A DNA stretch of 64,000 bases from Diplonema japonicum. Taxonomy: Eukaryota > Euglenozoa > Diplonemea > Diplonemida > Diplonemidae. The position numbers were made by a program, and so were the translations under genes. The notes beneath the pieces are model-generated. The model ran no database searches and was not told the DNA's origin. It was given only the letters and a program-made list of their open reading frames with translations. This document shows, one piece after another, positions 40,681-49,424 of the stretch. Position 1 is the stretch's first letter, and every line of letters begins with the position of its first letter. The stretch spans positions 122,001-186,000 of the forward strand of contig OZ025727.1 in assembly GCA_964019335.1 (NCBI GenBank), read 5' to 3'.

Positions 40681-41156
40681 AATAGTGTGGAATTCGATTG
40701 CACCTCAGGGTTCGACCGGTTTTCACTGCCTGCACCAGGATCCTCACCACCAACCCGTGGGATGAGATCACAACGGGGAAGCAGCACACTGTGCCCACAG
40801 TGGAGCTGTTGAAATCGAACGGAGCGTCGGGAAAGGTCCTAATGTTCTACATAAAGAGCGTCCTCAGGTGGCTAAGCCTAAGATGGTACGCAGGCAGGAA
40901 GTTGACGTCACGACGATGGAGCTCGCAGTAGACTATGAGCAGGCCACCCGGCAGTCCTTGGCTGGACCCCTCGACGACCAGGACTGGCTCACAGAGAAGG
41001 CTGGAAGGATGCGATACATCTTAGGACGTATTCAGAAGTGCACAGCAAAGAACTAAAAGCTTTGGTCATATGTCAGAAGAGATCTTTTTTTTCTCTTTTT
41101 TTTTTTCTCTTTTGTGTGTGCAATAATGACTCTATTGTTGCACACTTCCCCCAATA

Positions 41157-41199
<43 letters not shown>

Positions 41200-41365
41200 G
41201 TCCTATTTTAGGCCAAAGATCTTTTGCTATATGGACCAGCTTATGTGGAAAAAAAAAAAATGGAAGAAAAAAAAAAAACCCGCCCCCGTCCATCTCTTTC
41301 TTTTTCTCTTACAGGAAATCCATCAAAAATGGGGTATCATCTAGGATACTTGCGTTCCAGCGTGT
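40109..41365 (+). repeat. Direct repeats flanking a retroelement-like fragment
   Basis: GTATCACCTAGGATACTACT near 40112 (followed by GTTCCAGTGTGT) and GTATCATCTAGGATACTTGC near 41333 (followed by GTTCCAGCGTGT) are direct repeats of about 33 bp. They bracket 1.2 kb that holds a fragment of the retroelement-like ORF, a sequence shared with 8123-8141 (GAACGAGTCTTTGACTT near 40299), and A40 and A/T runs. Confidence 0.55.
40695..41056 (+). pseudogene. Second copy of the retroelement-like ORF, frameshifted 3' fragment
   Basis: The first frame reads NPWDEITTGK...VLMFYIKSVLRWLSLRW; after a frameshift near 40895 the next frame reads EVDVTTMELAVDYEQATRQ through to a stop at 41056. The order RWLS-x-W then [LM]ELAVD[FY] matches the 8145-9269 protein. 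Only the last third is present and it is broken, so it is a dead truncated copy. A40 at 40639-40678 lies just upstream. Confidence 0.6.
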
Positions 41366-41432
41366 ATGTGTGCTCCTTGTGCTACTGTTGTAAATGGCCA
41401 ATCGCCAACAGCTACAGGCGTGATGGTCCTAT

Positions 41433-41474
<42 letters not shown>

Positions 41475-41892
41475 GAAGAACTACGATATTTCACCCCCCA
41501 AAAAAAAGAAAACGACTTTTTCGCTTTTATTATCTCTCTCAATTGAAAAAAATGAAAAATATATCCGGAATATAAAAATATTTCCGGAAAAAAAGGAAAA
41601 AAAAAAAAAGCAAAAACTTTTAAAACAAAAAAAAGAAAACGAGAAAAAAAAAAAAAAAAAAAAAAAAAACATCTTTCCCCTGTTCCTCCCTTTTTTCTTT
41701 TTTTTTTCCTCACTTTTTTTTCTTCTTCCAGAATTTAAAAAAGAAAAGAAAAAAGGAGAAAAAAAAAAAAACCACTTTTTTTTATTTCTTTTTATTTCTG
41801 AAAAAAAAAATCTTTTTTTGACCTTATTATATTATACCCATCTGTGAACACACTGCAAGCCACATCCCACCAGTCGGCCCTCCCTAACACAC
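41057..41892. other. Intergenic, extreme homopolymer tracts
   Basis: A-run of about 40 (41158-41197), T-run at about 41433-41472, then mixed A and T runs to 41820. Open frames here are poly-K / poly-F artefacts. The next gene begins about 70 bp after the last run. Confidence 0.6.
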
Positions 41893-43395
41893 ATGGCCTC
41901 ATACTTCAGCAGAGGTGAGGGGACGCTTAAAATACCCTTCTCGATGCACAAGGACCATCGTGGGAGGCTGTGTGAGGAGCTGCGACGGAACGGCGTGGAG
42001 CATGGGATGGTGCTGCTGCGGGGTGGGGGCGAGCTGAGCGTGTACGACACTGACACAAACTGGGACTTCAAACAGGAGAGCAACTTCCAGTGGCTGTTCG
42101 GGGCGAAGGAGCCTGAGCTGTACGGGGGGGTGGGGGTGGGCGGCACCGAGGACGACTCATACCTGTTCATCCCCAGGCACCCCGACCTGTATGCCCAGTG
42201 GCTCGGCCCCATCAAACCCACCATCTGGTTTGCCGAGACGTACGAAGTAGCCCACGTGCACTATGTAGACGAGATGGGGGCTGTGCTCGCGAAGCTGAAG
42301 AGCCCGCTCCTCATCCCGAAGGGGACGAACCACGACTCTGGCCTTCCACCTGCTCTGAAGCCAGACTTCGATGGCGTGGACGCCCTGCACGTGGTGGAGT
42401 CGGAGCACCTGTACCACGCGCTGGCGGAGTGCCGTGTGGTGAAGGACGACATGGAGGTGCAGATCATGCAGTTCACGAACGACGTCTCCTCCGAAGCACA
42501 CATCATCACCATGCGCGAGGCACAACGCTCCGACAGGAGGAGGGAGTACCACTCCGAGGCGGAGTTCAAGTACCAGTCCTTCCTCAGGGGTTGCTCCCGT
42601 GTCGGCTACTCATGCATCTGCCCTGGTGCAGAAAGGAACTCTATTCAACACTACGGGCATTCTGGCGAGCCCAACGAGCATGAGGTGAAGGATGGGGATC
42701 TGAAGCTGCATGACATGGGTGCAGAGTACCACTGCTACACTGCTGATGTGACGTGCTCGTTCCCTGTTGGGGGGAAGTTCAGTGAGGAACAGAAGGTTGT
42801 GTACAATGCAGTTTGGGAGGCTGTGCTAGCAGTGGAGAGGGCCATCAAGCCTGGGGTGAACAACACGGAACTACACATCTTGGCGCAGAAGACGATCATC
42901 AAGGAAATGCTCGCAGACGGTCTGTTCCAGAACGGGACAGTGGAGGAGATGATGGAGGCCAACTTGCTGTCGATCTTCATGCCGACAGGACTGGGGCACC
43001 AGCTGGGGCTGGACGTGCACGACGTGGGCGGGTACCTCCCTGGGGAGGGGAAGCACATCTTGAAGGATGTGAAACCGTACCCCATCACGCAGAACCTGCG
43101 GTTCGCCCGTCCCTGTGTGGAGAATATGGTCTTCACGGTGGAACCTGGGTTCTACTTCAACTCATGGCTGCTGGAAAAGCTGCAGAACACACCTGAGATG
43201 CTGAAGTATGTGAACAAAGCGCGCTTGGAGCAGCTGGTCCCCGTCGGCGGGGTGCGCATCGAGGACAACATTGTCGTGACGCCCACCGGGTGCAAGGTCC
43301 TCAACAATGTCCCCCGCACAGTGCAGGACATCGAGCGTGTCATCGACGGCGGGGAATGGAAGGCAGAGCAGCGGGTCTACAGCAACGCACGATAG
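41893..43395 (+). CDS. PEPD: Xaa-Pro dipeptidase (prolidase), M24 family
   Basis: 500 residues, about the size of human prolidase. It hydrolyses dipeptides with C-terminal proline in the cytosol, using two divalent metal ions. All five expected metal ligands are visible: Asp274 (KLHDMGAEY), Asp285 (TADVTCSFP), His369 (TGLGHQLGLDVHD), Glu417 (FTVEPGFYF) and Glu457 (VRIEDNIVV). Their spacing is close to that of the eukaryotic enzyme. The N-terminal aminopeptidase-P-like domain (QESNFQWLFGAKEPELYG, then DDSYLFIPRHP) is present. The frame is intact and GC-rich, with a separate unrelated gene starting 91 bp downstream. No targeting signal. One of the surest calls in the window. Confidence 0.93.
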   Translation: MASYFSRGEGTLKIPFSMHKDHRGRLCEELRRNGVEHGMVLLRGGGELSVYDTDTNWDFKQESNFQWLFGAKEPELYGGVGVGGTEDDSYLFIPRHPDLYAQWLGPIKPTIWFAETYEVAHVHYVDEMGAVLAKLKSPLLIPKGTNHDSGLPPALKPDFDGVDALHVVESEHLYHALAECRVVKDDMEVQIMQFTNDVSSEAHIITMREAQRSDRRREYHSEAEFKYQSFLRGCSRVGYSCICPGAERNSIQHYGHSGEPNEHEVKDGDLKLHDMGAEYHCYTADVTCSFPVGGKFSEEQKVVYNAVWEAVLAVERAIKPGVNNTELHILAQKTIIKEMLADGLFQNGTVEEMMEANLLSIFMPTGLGHQLGLDVHDVGGYLPGEGKHILKDVKPYPITQNLRFARPCVENMVFTVEPGFYFNSWLLEKLQNTPEMLKYVNKARLEQLVPVGGVRIEDNIVVTPTGCKVLNNVPRTVQDIERVIDGGEWKAEQRVYSNAR

Positions 43396-43486
43396 CTACC
43401 CATGGTGGCTTTTTTTTTTTTTTTTTCACTCTTTCCTTTTTCTTTTTTTTCATTCTTTTTCTTTACCACCCCCCACCAGGGTTGGC

Positions 43487-44434
43487 ATGGGTGCCTTCTT
43501 CGACGAATGGTGGTCGTACGTAATCGTGTGCGGTGGGGGCTTCCTCCTCATCGCAGTGATTGCATTGTCATGTTGGTGCGGCACCCGCAAACCAACGGGA
43601 AGCAACCACACTGTTGACAGAGATATGCAGCAACCGATGCTCCAGAAGGAGGAGGACATCAACACAAGAGACCTCGTCATTGAAAGGGAACCTGGAAGGT
43701 CTGACGCAGGCCTGCAGTTCGGATCGAAGCACGTTCTGCTTGGAGTTGTGAAGGGCAGCCCCGCATGGGAGCAAGGTGCCTCTGACCATGTATATAAAGA
43801 AATAATAAAGATCGACCAAAGTGGTGATGGGACGGTGTTCAAATTCGCTGACGAAAAAACCATAACAGTGGAAAACAAAGGGCTGCGTGCTGTAGGGATG
43901 GTGATCCAAGAAGTTCCAGTGTTAACCACCCCAAGATGCACCAACGACAGAGTGCACAAGGTAATCGATCCTTGGAAGGGGGTAATGGTGACTGAGGTGG
44001 ACGGAACCCCTGTGGACTGCCTAGAAGATATCGAAAAACAAGTTAAATCTGGTGTTGGAAACCATTATATTAAAATAGGGGTGGAGCGACGACCGACGCC
44101 TGCTGAAACGGTGCTTTCTTCTTCTAGCTCTTCATGCCCACCTACATCTGTGGAACGCACGCCCAGCATCGCGCTTCTTTGCAGCAATGCTTCTTACGAT
44201 TCTTATTCCTCTGTCTCCTCAGTCGTCCAGCCTAGCTTTAGGATAACACCCCTCGGGGCTCTGCTCTCGTCGATTTCTCTGTCTCACCTTTACCCCGCGC
44301 TTTCTGGGGACAACCACACGCTCTGCACGCTTAACCACACTGTGTTGCGCAATGCCGGTGCCACTGACCTAGAAGCTGGCATAGTCGTTTCCTCTATCCG
44401 AGGAGGGAGGCTGACGGCCACACGTGCAATGTAG
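43487..44434 (+). CDS. Membrane-anchored protein with PDZ-like repeats
   Basis: 315 residues from the ATG at 43487. The frame is open further up, but that part overlaps the end of the prolidase gene and a T-run. The N-terminus is a single hydrophobic helix (about 9-30, YVIVCGGGFLLIAVIALSCW), followed by a Cys/Arg stop-transfer. Two segments have PDZ-like character: residues ~80-140 (LLGVVKGSPAWEQG) and ~160-205 (KGVMVTEVDGTPVDCLEDIE with an IKIGVERR end strand), which read like the carboxylate-binding and final strands. The C-terminal third is Ser-rich with no clear domain. Not assigned to a named family. The PDZ reading is an inference from local pattern. Confidence 0.6.
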   Translation: MGAFFDEWWSYVIVCGGGFLLIAVIALSCWCGTRKPTGSNHTVDRDMQQPMLQKEEDINTRDLVIEREPGRSDAGLQFGSKHVLLGVVKGSPAWEQGASDHVYKEIIKIDQSGDGTVFKFADEKTITVENKGLRAVGMVIQEVPVLTTPRCTNDRVHKVIDPWKGVMVTEVDGTPVDCLEDIEKQVKSGVGNHYIKIGVERRPTPAETVLSSSSSSCPPTSVERTPSIALLCSNASYDSYSSVSSVVQPSFRITPLGALLSSISLSHLYPALSGDNHTLCTLNHTVLRNAGATDLEAGIVVSSIRGGRLTATRAM

Positions 44435-44473
44435 TCGATTTTTTTTTTTCTCCGTCAACTCTTCAATGGGAAG

Positions 44474-44505
<32 letters not shown>

Positions 44506-44590
44506 AAACTCACAGAATCTTTTTTTTTTCCCCCCTACGCATTTACACCTTATTTTTTTTTCTTCTTCTTTCTTTTTTATTCTGTTCAAT

Positions 44591-45310
44591 ATGTGTATGT
44601 CAATTTTCGTGGACAAGGAGGACGGCAGCAGACACCATGTGGAAATAGGTGCCGATGCGAAGGTCTGTGATCTAATGGACGCTGTAGGCGCTGAGACCGG
44701 CTACGTCCTATATGAGGGAAAGGTGTTGGGAAACGAGGAGCAGGTGGCAGAAACGGGTATAGGCCAAGAGGACATCGTACACATCCATGGAGAGCGAGAA
44801 GCAGCGAAGAAGGAACTAGAGCGCGACGGTGTTCTGGTAAGCCCGAGGGGGTTTCTGGAGTCGGCAGGGAAGGGGAAACTCAGGGCATTGAAACTCCTTC
44901 TCATATGCGGTATAGCTCCAGGTGCCGTGACCGGTTTTGGTAACACAGCTCTAATCGTTGCTGCTGGGCAGGGGCAAGCAGAGGTTGTAGAGCACCTTCT
45001 TGCACTCTCACCACCCATAGACGTCAATGCAGTTAATACTCTGCATGAAACCGCGTTGCTTGAAGCAGTGCGTGGGAACCAGCTGCCCATCGCTTCCCTC
45101 CTTCTCTCTCGCTCAGCCGATGCCACCATTTCTGATATAGATGGAACGACGCCTCTCCATGCTGCTGTGTGTCAGAACAGCACTAAAATGGCCAGGCTCC
45201 TCTTGTCGTCGCAGCCTGACCCATCCTGCATTATACGGCTCGCGACATCCGATAACTTCCTCACCGAGTTTGCGACTCCAAAAATGTTGAAGGTTTTCAA
45301 AGAGTTTTGA
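44591..45310 (+). CDS. Ubiquitin-like / ankyrin-repeat protein
   Basis: 239 residues. Residues ~3-68 have the ubiquitin-like pattern: SIFVDKEDGSRHHVEIGADA, VCDLMDAV, YVLYEGKVLGNEEQVAETGI and DIVHIHG, that is, a beta-grasp with L-x-x-x-G-K-x-L. There is no C-terminal GlyGly, so it is a domain and not a conjugated modifier. Residues ~90-220 hold about four ankyrin-like units (GNTALIVAAGQGQAEVVEHL; HETALLEAVRGNQLPIASLL; GTTPLHAAVCQNSTKMARLL). Ubl-ankyrin proteins often bridge the proteasome or chaperones, but this is not established here. A second ATG two codons on could equally be the start. A T-run follows the stop. Confidence 0.75.
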   Translation: MCMSIFVDKEDGSRHHVEIGADAKVCDLMDAVGAETGYVLYEGKVLGNEEQVAETGIGQEDIVHIHGEREAAKKELERDGVLVSPRGFLESAGKGKLRALKLLLICGIAPGAVTGFGNTALIVAAGQGQAEVVEHLLALSPPIDVNAVNTLHETALLEAVRGNQLPIASLLLSRSADATISDIDGTTPLHAAVCQNSTKMARLLLSSQPDPSCIIRLATSDNFLTEFATPKMLKVFKEF

Positions 45311-45795
45311 GGTTTTTTGTTTTTGTTTTTTTTTTTTTTTTTTTGTTTTTTTTTGCTTTGTGCGTTTTTCGTTTGTTCTTTTTTTTTTTTTTTTTTTTTC
45401 CTTCCGGATTTTTGCGTTTTTTTTTTCCCCCCCCCCATCACCTCTTTGTTCTCCTATTGACATTTCTAGCGCACAAAAATAACCACGACAGAAAAAAAAG
45501 AAATCTTTCCTTCATTGTTGGTCAATGTCTTAGATCCTGCACCTTCACCAAGAAGTCACCCTTAAGTCGAAACGACTAGGGGAGTGGGAGAGGGGGGGCA
45601 GGGGGGTGGAGAGTTTCTGGGCACCGACTTTCGCTGCCAACCCTTACTCTTTTTTTTTTTTTTTTAGGTGGCGGTATCTTACAGACAATGGACACCTGAG
45701 CCTTTCGTTGGCATCCGAAACTCAAAAAGAAAAAAAAAAAAAGAAAAACAAAGGACTTTGAAAAAAAGAAAAAAAAAAAAAAAAAAAAAAAGCAA

Positions 45796-46260
45796 ATGGA
45801 AAGCACTGGGCGGAGAAAAATGTTCCTAACGAGAGACAAAGAAAAATGGAATTTTATGAAGTGGGGCAAGCAGGAACAGAAGGAGCAGCCTGTTCGGTCG
45901 GCGAAAAATGACTTCAGACGCAAGAAGTATGCCGAATCATTGGGTGCCTTTGCTGACAGTGCTGCGAGCTATAACTTGGATTTGTACAGCGGGGTGAGGA
46001 GGGAGACTTCCAAGGCAGGCTGGTACGACACCCCTACGATGTTCAACAGTTCGTGGGGACCCCGTGCTCCGTTCACTGACATTTTGGTAGCTAAGGATCC
46101 CCTTGCCTTGAGCAACACCCTGCGCTCGAAGGCGGCAAGACGGTACAAAACCCTCTTCGGATTCAGCAACAAGAAGAAGCCGGTAGACCAGTTGAACTCC
46201 CCCCAGCTGGAACGGGAGCAATTGCGCGAATTCGAAAAACGCTGGTCTTGCTGGGAGTAA
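45796..46260 (+). CDS. Hypothetical small basic protein
   Basis: 154 residues, opening right after an A-run (about 45770-45790). Basic N-terminus (MESTGRRKMFLTRDKEKWNF), aromatic-rich middle (SYNLDLYSGVRRETSKAGWY, MFNSSWGPRAPF) and a charged C-terminus. No signal peptide, helix or recognised domain. Retained because composition is balanced, GC matches neighbouring genes, and the A-run/start arrangement is as in other genes here. Function unknown. Confidence 0.55.
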   Translation: MESTGRRKMFLTRDKEKWNFMKWGKQEQKEQPVRSAKNDFRRKKYAESLGAFADSAASYNLDLYSGVRRETSKAGWYDTPTMFNSSWGPRAPFTDILVAKDPLALSNTLRSKAARRYKTLFGFSNKKKPVDQLNSPQLEREQLREFEKRWSCWE

Positions 46261-46496
46261 TAAAAAAAAGAAGAAAAAAAAAAAAACTATGATTTCCATC
46301 TATAAGTTAAAATCTTCTTGGCTCTTCTGCCATTTCTCATATCTTATTGGGCGGCCCTCCAGCAGGGGGCTCGTCTTTTACTTTAAGTTTTTCTTTTTTT
46401 TTTTTTTTTTTTTTTATGAATGGTGCAAACTCATCTTTTAGCTTTCAACAGTTTCATTTCTCGGGGAAAAAAAAAAAAGAAGGAAAGAAGAAAACA

Positions 46497-48254
46497 ATGA
46501 AGTTCTCACCCTTCCTTGGAAGCAACGGGTTGGTGATGCGTACCGCAGCTAAGAAGGTCAAGGGAAAGGAGAAGCACGAACCATTGCTAGAGGACGTGTA
46601 CACCTTGCAGTTCTCAGCTCTGGAGGAGTGCCACCACGAGTTCAAGATCCCTGTGATAGTCTTCATGCTTGTGTGCGAGTACCTTCCTATGCAACAGTTG
46701 CCAGACATGCGCTCCATATGCATCGCAAGCTACTTGGGTGTGAAGCAGCTTCTCCAAATGAGCGACAAGCTCAATCGTCGCCTTTCTGTGTACCTCAACA
46801 ACAAGCTCGAGACATCCGAGCAAAGCAAGAAGGTGACTGTGTGCGTGCGGTTGAAACCTGTGGAAGGACCGTTCTGCGTGAAGACTGACCGAAAGCGGAT
46901 CATCATGGACTCCTGCGACTACATGTTCGACCACCTGTTTGGAGCACGGGCAACGCAGGAGGAGGTGTTCGGGAAGATCTCAAAGGAGTTGTTCTTCTCA
47001 GTGGCTCGGAAAGAGAACGTGTGCGTGTTCTGCTACGGGCAGACGGGGGCGGGGAAAACACACACCATGTTCGGGAACTTGAAAGGAGACGAGGACGCAC
47101 AGAACGAGGGGGTGGCCTTCCGTGTGGTGAACGGGATCACGAAGGAGTCTCCCTTCTGGAGCAACGAGACCAAGTCGATGACCCTCACCTTCATGGAGGT
47201 GTACAACGAGAAGGTGCATGACCTGCTTGGGAAGACGGAGAAGTCGCTGAAAACGAGTGTTGACACAAAGGGGAACTTCTCAGTCCCTGACATCACCCAT
47301 GTGGAGCCGACATCCCCCAGTGACTGGAAGCGGTACGTACGGAAAGGGTCGCAGCACAGGGCATCCGGGAAGACTGTGTTCAACGAGCGGTCGTCTCGGT
47401 CGCATGCGATCGCAACAGTGCACATCACGTGGCGGAACGGGAAGACCTCAAGGGTACACCTGGTGGACCTGGCAGGGTCGGAGCGGTCTGGGAAGTACGC
47501 CCTGAACGACAAGTCCCTCACGGAGGGGACGTACATCAACAAGTCGCTGACGACGCTTGCGAGGGTGGTATCGGCAGTAGCAGGGGGCAAAGGGGACCAC
47601 ATCCCGATCAGGGACTCCGTCTTGACGCAGCTCATCAGCGACTCCATCGCAGGAAAGGACAACAGCAAGTCGTTCATGCTGGCGGCCATCAACCCCGCAA
47701 AGGGGGCAGCGAAGGAGACAACAAGCACACTCCACTACGCCTACCAGTACAGCACCCTGAGGTCATCCCTTCCGAGGTTGATCTCAACCTGCACTCAAGA
47801 GCTCAGGACTAGTACCAGGGTGGTAGAACTGAAGAGGGCAGCCTACCTAAAGAACCTGACAGAGCTACGACTCGACGCGGGCAAACTAGAGATAATGCTA
47901 AAGGAACGCAGGGTGCGTATAAAGCACAGTGCAGAAGAAGTACAGGCAGCACTTGCTGCCATGGGGATGCCGTGGAGCGGGTTATATGCCAAAAAATGTT
48001 CTTCAATCGGTGTTGTGATATGCACATGGAAGCTAGGGGACACTGCTTCTGCAGCTTACCTTGTTAAGTTTGAGGACGGGAAGCAACGATGGTACCCCGC
48101 GCACTGTGTAGTCGAAGAACGTACATTCACCCTTATGCGGTCTCAGAGGGACGACTTAGTCAAGGAAGAAAATAGTCTAGAGAAGCAAGCTAGTAACCTT
48201 CGTTACCTCAAAAACAAATATGCCAAGTTGCTCGAGTCGTGGCAGCATGAGTGA
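46497..48254 (+). CDS. Kinesin-like protein with F-box-like N-terminus, copy 1
   Basis: 585 residues from the ATG at 46497 (upstream ATG at 46347 rejected: poly-F and poly-K leader). Residues ~50-90 (IPVIVFMLVCEYLPMQQLPD, then MRSICIASYLGV) resemble an F-box. The motor follows, with P-loop GQTGAGKTHTM at ~181, switch I NERSSRSHA at ~296 and switch II DLAGSE at ~324, so it should be an active microtubule ATPase. After the motor come a helical stretch and a segment AAYLVKFEDGKQRWYPAHCV (~520-540) that looks like a Tudor-like strand pair, then a C-terminal coiled coil. The block 46608-47784 is almost identical to copy 2. N- and C-terminal parts differ. A kinesin joined to an F-box would be an unusual design. 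Confidence 0.85.
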   Translation: MKFSPFLGSNGLVMRTAAKKVKGKEKHEPLLEDVYTLQFSALEECHHEFKIPVIVFMLVCEYLPMQQLPDMRSICIASYLGVKQLLQMSDKLNRRLSVYLNNKLETSEQSKKVTVCVRLKPVEGPFCVKTDRKRIIMDSCDYMFDHLFGARATQEEVFGKISKELFFSVARKENVCVFCYGQTGAGKTHTMFGNLKGDEDAQNEGVAFRVVNGITKESPFWSNETKSMTLTFMEVYNEKVHDLLGKTEKSLKTSVDTKGNFSVPDITHVEPTSPSDWKRYVRKGSQHRASGKTVFNERSSRSHAIATVHITWRNGKTSRVHLVDLAGSERSGKYALNDKSLTEGTYINKSLTTLARVVSAVAGGKGDHIPIRDSVLTQLISDSIAGKDNSKSFMLAAINPAKGAAKETTSTLHYAYQYSTLRSSLPRLISTCTQELRTSTRVVELKRAAYLKNLTELRLDAGKLEIMLKERRVRIKHSAEEVQAALAAMGMPWSGLYAKKCSSIGVVICTWKLGDTASAAYLVKFEDGKQRWYPAHCVVEERTFTLMRSQRDDLVKEENSLEKQASNLRYLKNKYAKLLESWQHE

Positions 48255-48797
48255 GAAACTATCTCTTTTTTCCCTTTAATTTTTTTTGGTAAAACTACGT
48301 AACAATATTTGAGAAACAAAAAAGAAAAAGAAAAAAAAAAAAAGGAAAAAAAAAAAAAACATTTCTTCTGAAAAAAAAAAACCCCCCTAGCCTCAACGGA
48401 TTGTTTTTGGAAATGCTTTTCTTTTGTACTATGTATTTTCACGTCCAAAAAAAAAAAAAAAGAAGAAGGAAAAAAGAACAATAAGAACAAACCATTTCCT
48501 CTCCTTTCTTTTTTTAGGCGATCCTGTCACAGGTTCCCTTCAAAGACATCTTTTTTCTCTTTTTGAGAGGCTCTCCTCACGTGGGGTTGTCTTTTTACTT
48601 TGAGTTTTTTTTTTTTTTTTTCTGTAAAAGAAAAATACATCAAACGTACCCTACCGCGAGGAAACGGACCAGGCAGAGGTGGCGCCATACAGGTTAATGT
48701 GTAGTTTGACTACAAACACATACACGCTGCTAGCTTTATAGTATGTTTGGAATCGATCGATTTTTTTTTCATGAAGGAAAAAAAAAAAAAAAAAAAA
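48255..48797. other. Intergenic with tail motif
   Basis: A-runs and T-runs, the dispersed tail motif at 48516-48556 and the AATGTGTAGTTTGACTACA word near 48695. The next gene starts at the end of an A-run of 19. Confidence 0.5.
48516..48556 (+). repeat. Dispersed tail motif, copy 4 (internal deletion)
   Basis: GGCGATCCTGTCACAGGTTC then CCTTCAAAGACATC and a T-rich run. It is like copy 2 but lacks the ATACYGYA block. Confidence 0.6.
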
Positions 48798-49232
48798 ATG
48801 GACCCAATGAGTGAAACGAGGCTGCCGTGGCTGTTGGAACACAATGAACAGAGGGCCGTGGAATCGGGGCTAGACGACGAAGGAGAAGATGACGGAGGGA
48901 AGTGGATGCTGTTTTACCCAAATGACGAAATCAACGCTGCCTGGCACAGATCCGTGGACCTGTACAGGGCCGGACATCTTCCTGGGGTGCACTCCATGAA
49001 GGTTTCCACTGCCATGCCAAACCCCCGTGCATCCACGTCAGCATCAAAGGTCATTATATTCTACTGTGGCCCTTCCAAAGACGAAGCAAAGATGCGTTCC
49101 ATCGGTACCTCCCTTGCCTCAGCAATGCAGGTGACTGGCACTACTATAACATACAAACCTGACTACATGACTGCAACGGGGACGGCTGCCACTGGGCAAA
49201 AGGTTAACCACCTTTACAAGCTGCGGGTTTGA
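48798..49232 (+). CDS. DUF1917 / BLES03-like protein
   Basis: 144 residues from the ATG at 48798 (an upstream in-frame ATG at 48747 would be translated through the A-run). The pattern GKWMLFYPNDEINAAWHRSV, then GHLPGVHSMKVSTA, then KVIIFYCGPSKDEAKMRSIG and ITYKPDYMTATGTAA matches what I know of the UPF0696/BLES03 family (human C11orf68). That family has a small alpha/beta fold with an eIF4E-like shape and unclear function. It is shorter than the human protein, lacking the N-terminal part. Lies between the two kinesin genes. Assignment from memory of family pattern. Confidence 0.55.
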   Translation: MDPMSETRLPWLLEHNEQRAVESGLDDEGEDDGGKWMLFYPNDEINAAWHRSVDLYRAGHLPGVHSMKVSTAMPNPRASTSASKVIIFYCGPSKDEAKMRSIGTSLASAMQVTGTTITYKPDYMTATGTAATGQKVNHLYKLRV

Positions 49233-49424
49233 AAGAAAAAAAAAGGGGGAGGGGGGGAAACACGAAAAAGCCTCCCGATCTCTAGCCCATTGTATCTCGG
49301 TTCAGAGTGCTTACTCATACTGTAACACCTTCTCCCTCCTTTTTTTTCTCTTCCTTATTTTCTTGCTCATTCGCTTTTAATCTTTTCGACACTAGGCGGG
49401 GGTCGCGTCTTATATAAGAAGAAG

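Noticed and set aside
41224-41847. 207-codon + frame in poly-A/poly-T DNA
   Set aside because: Almost entirely Lys and Phe from homopolymers; no real coding signal.
47033-47728. Minus-strand 231-codon frames over both kinesin motors (also at 49967-50662)
   Set aside because: Antisense shadows of the conserved motor; they carry no recognisable domain.
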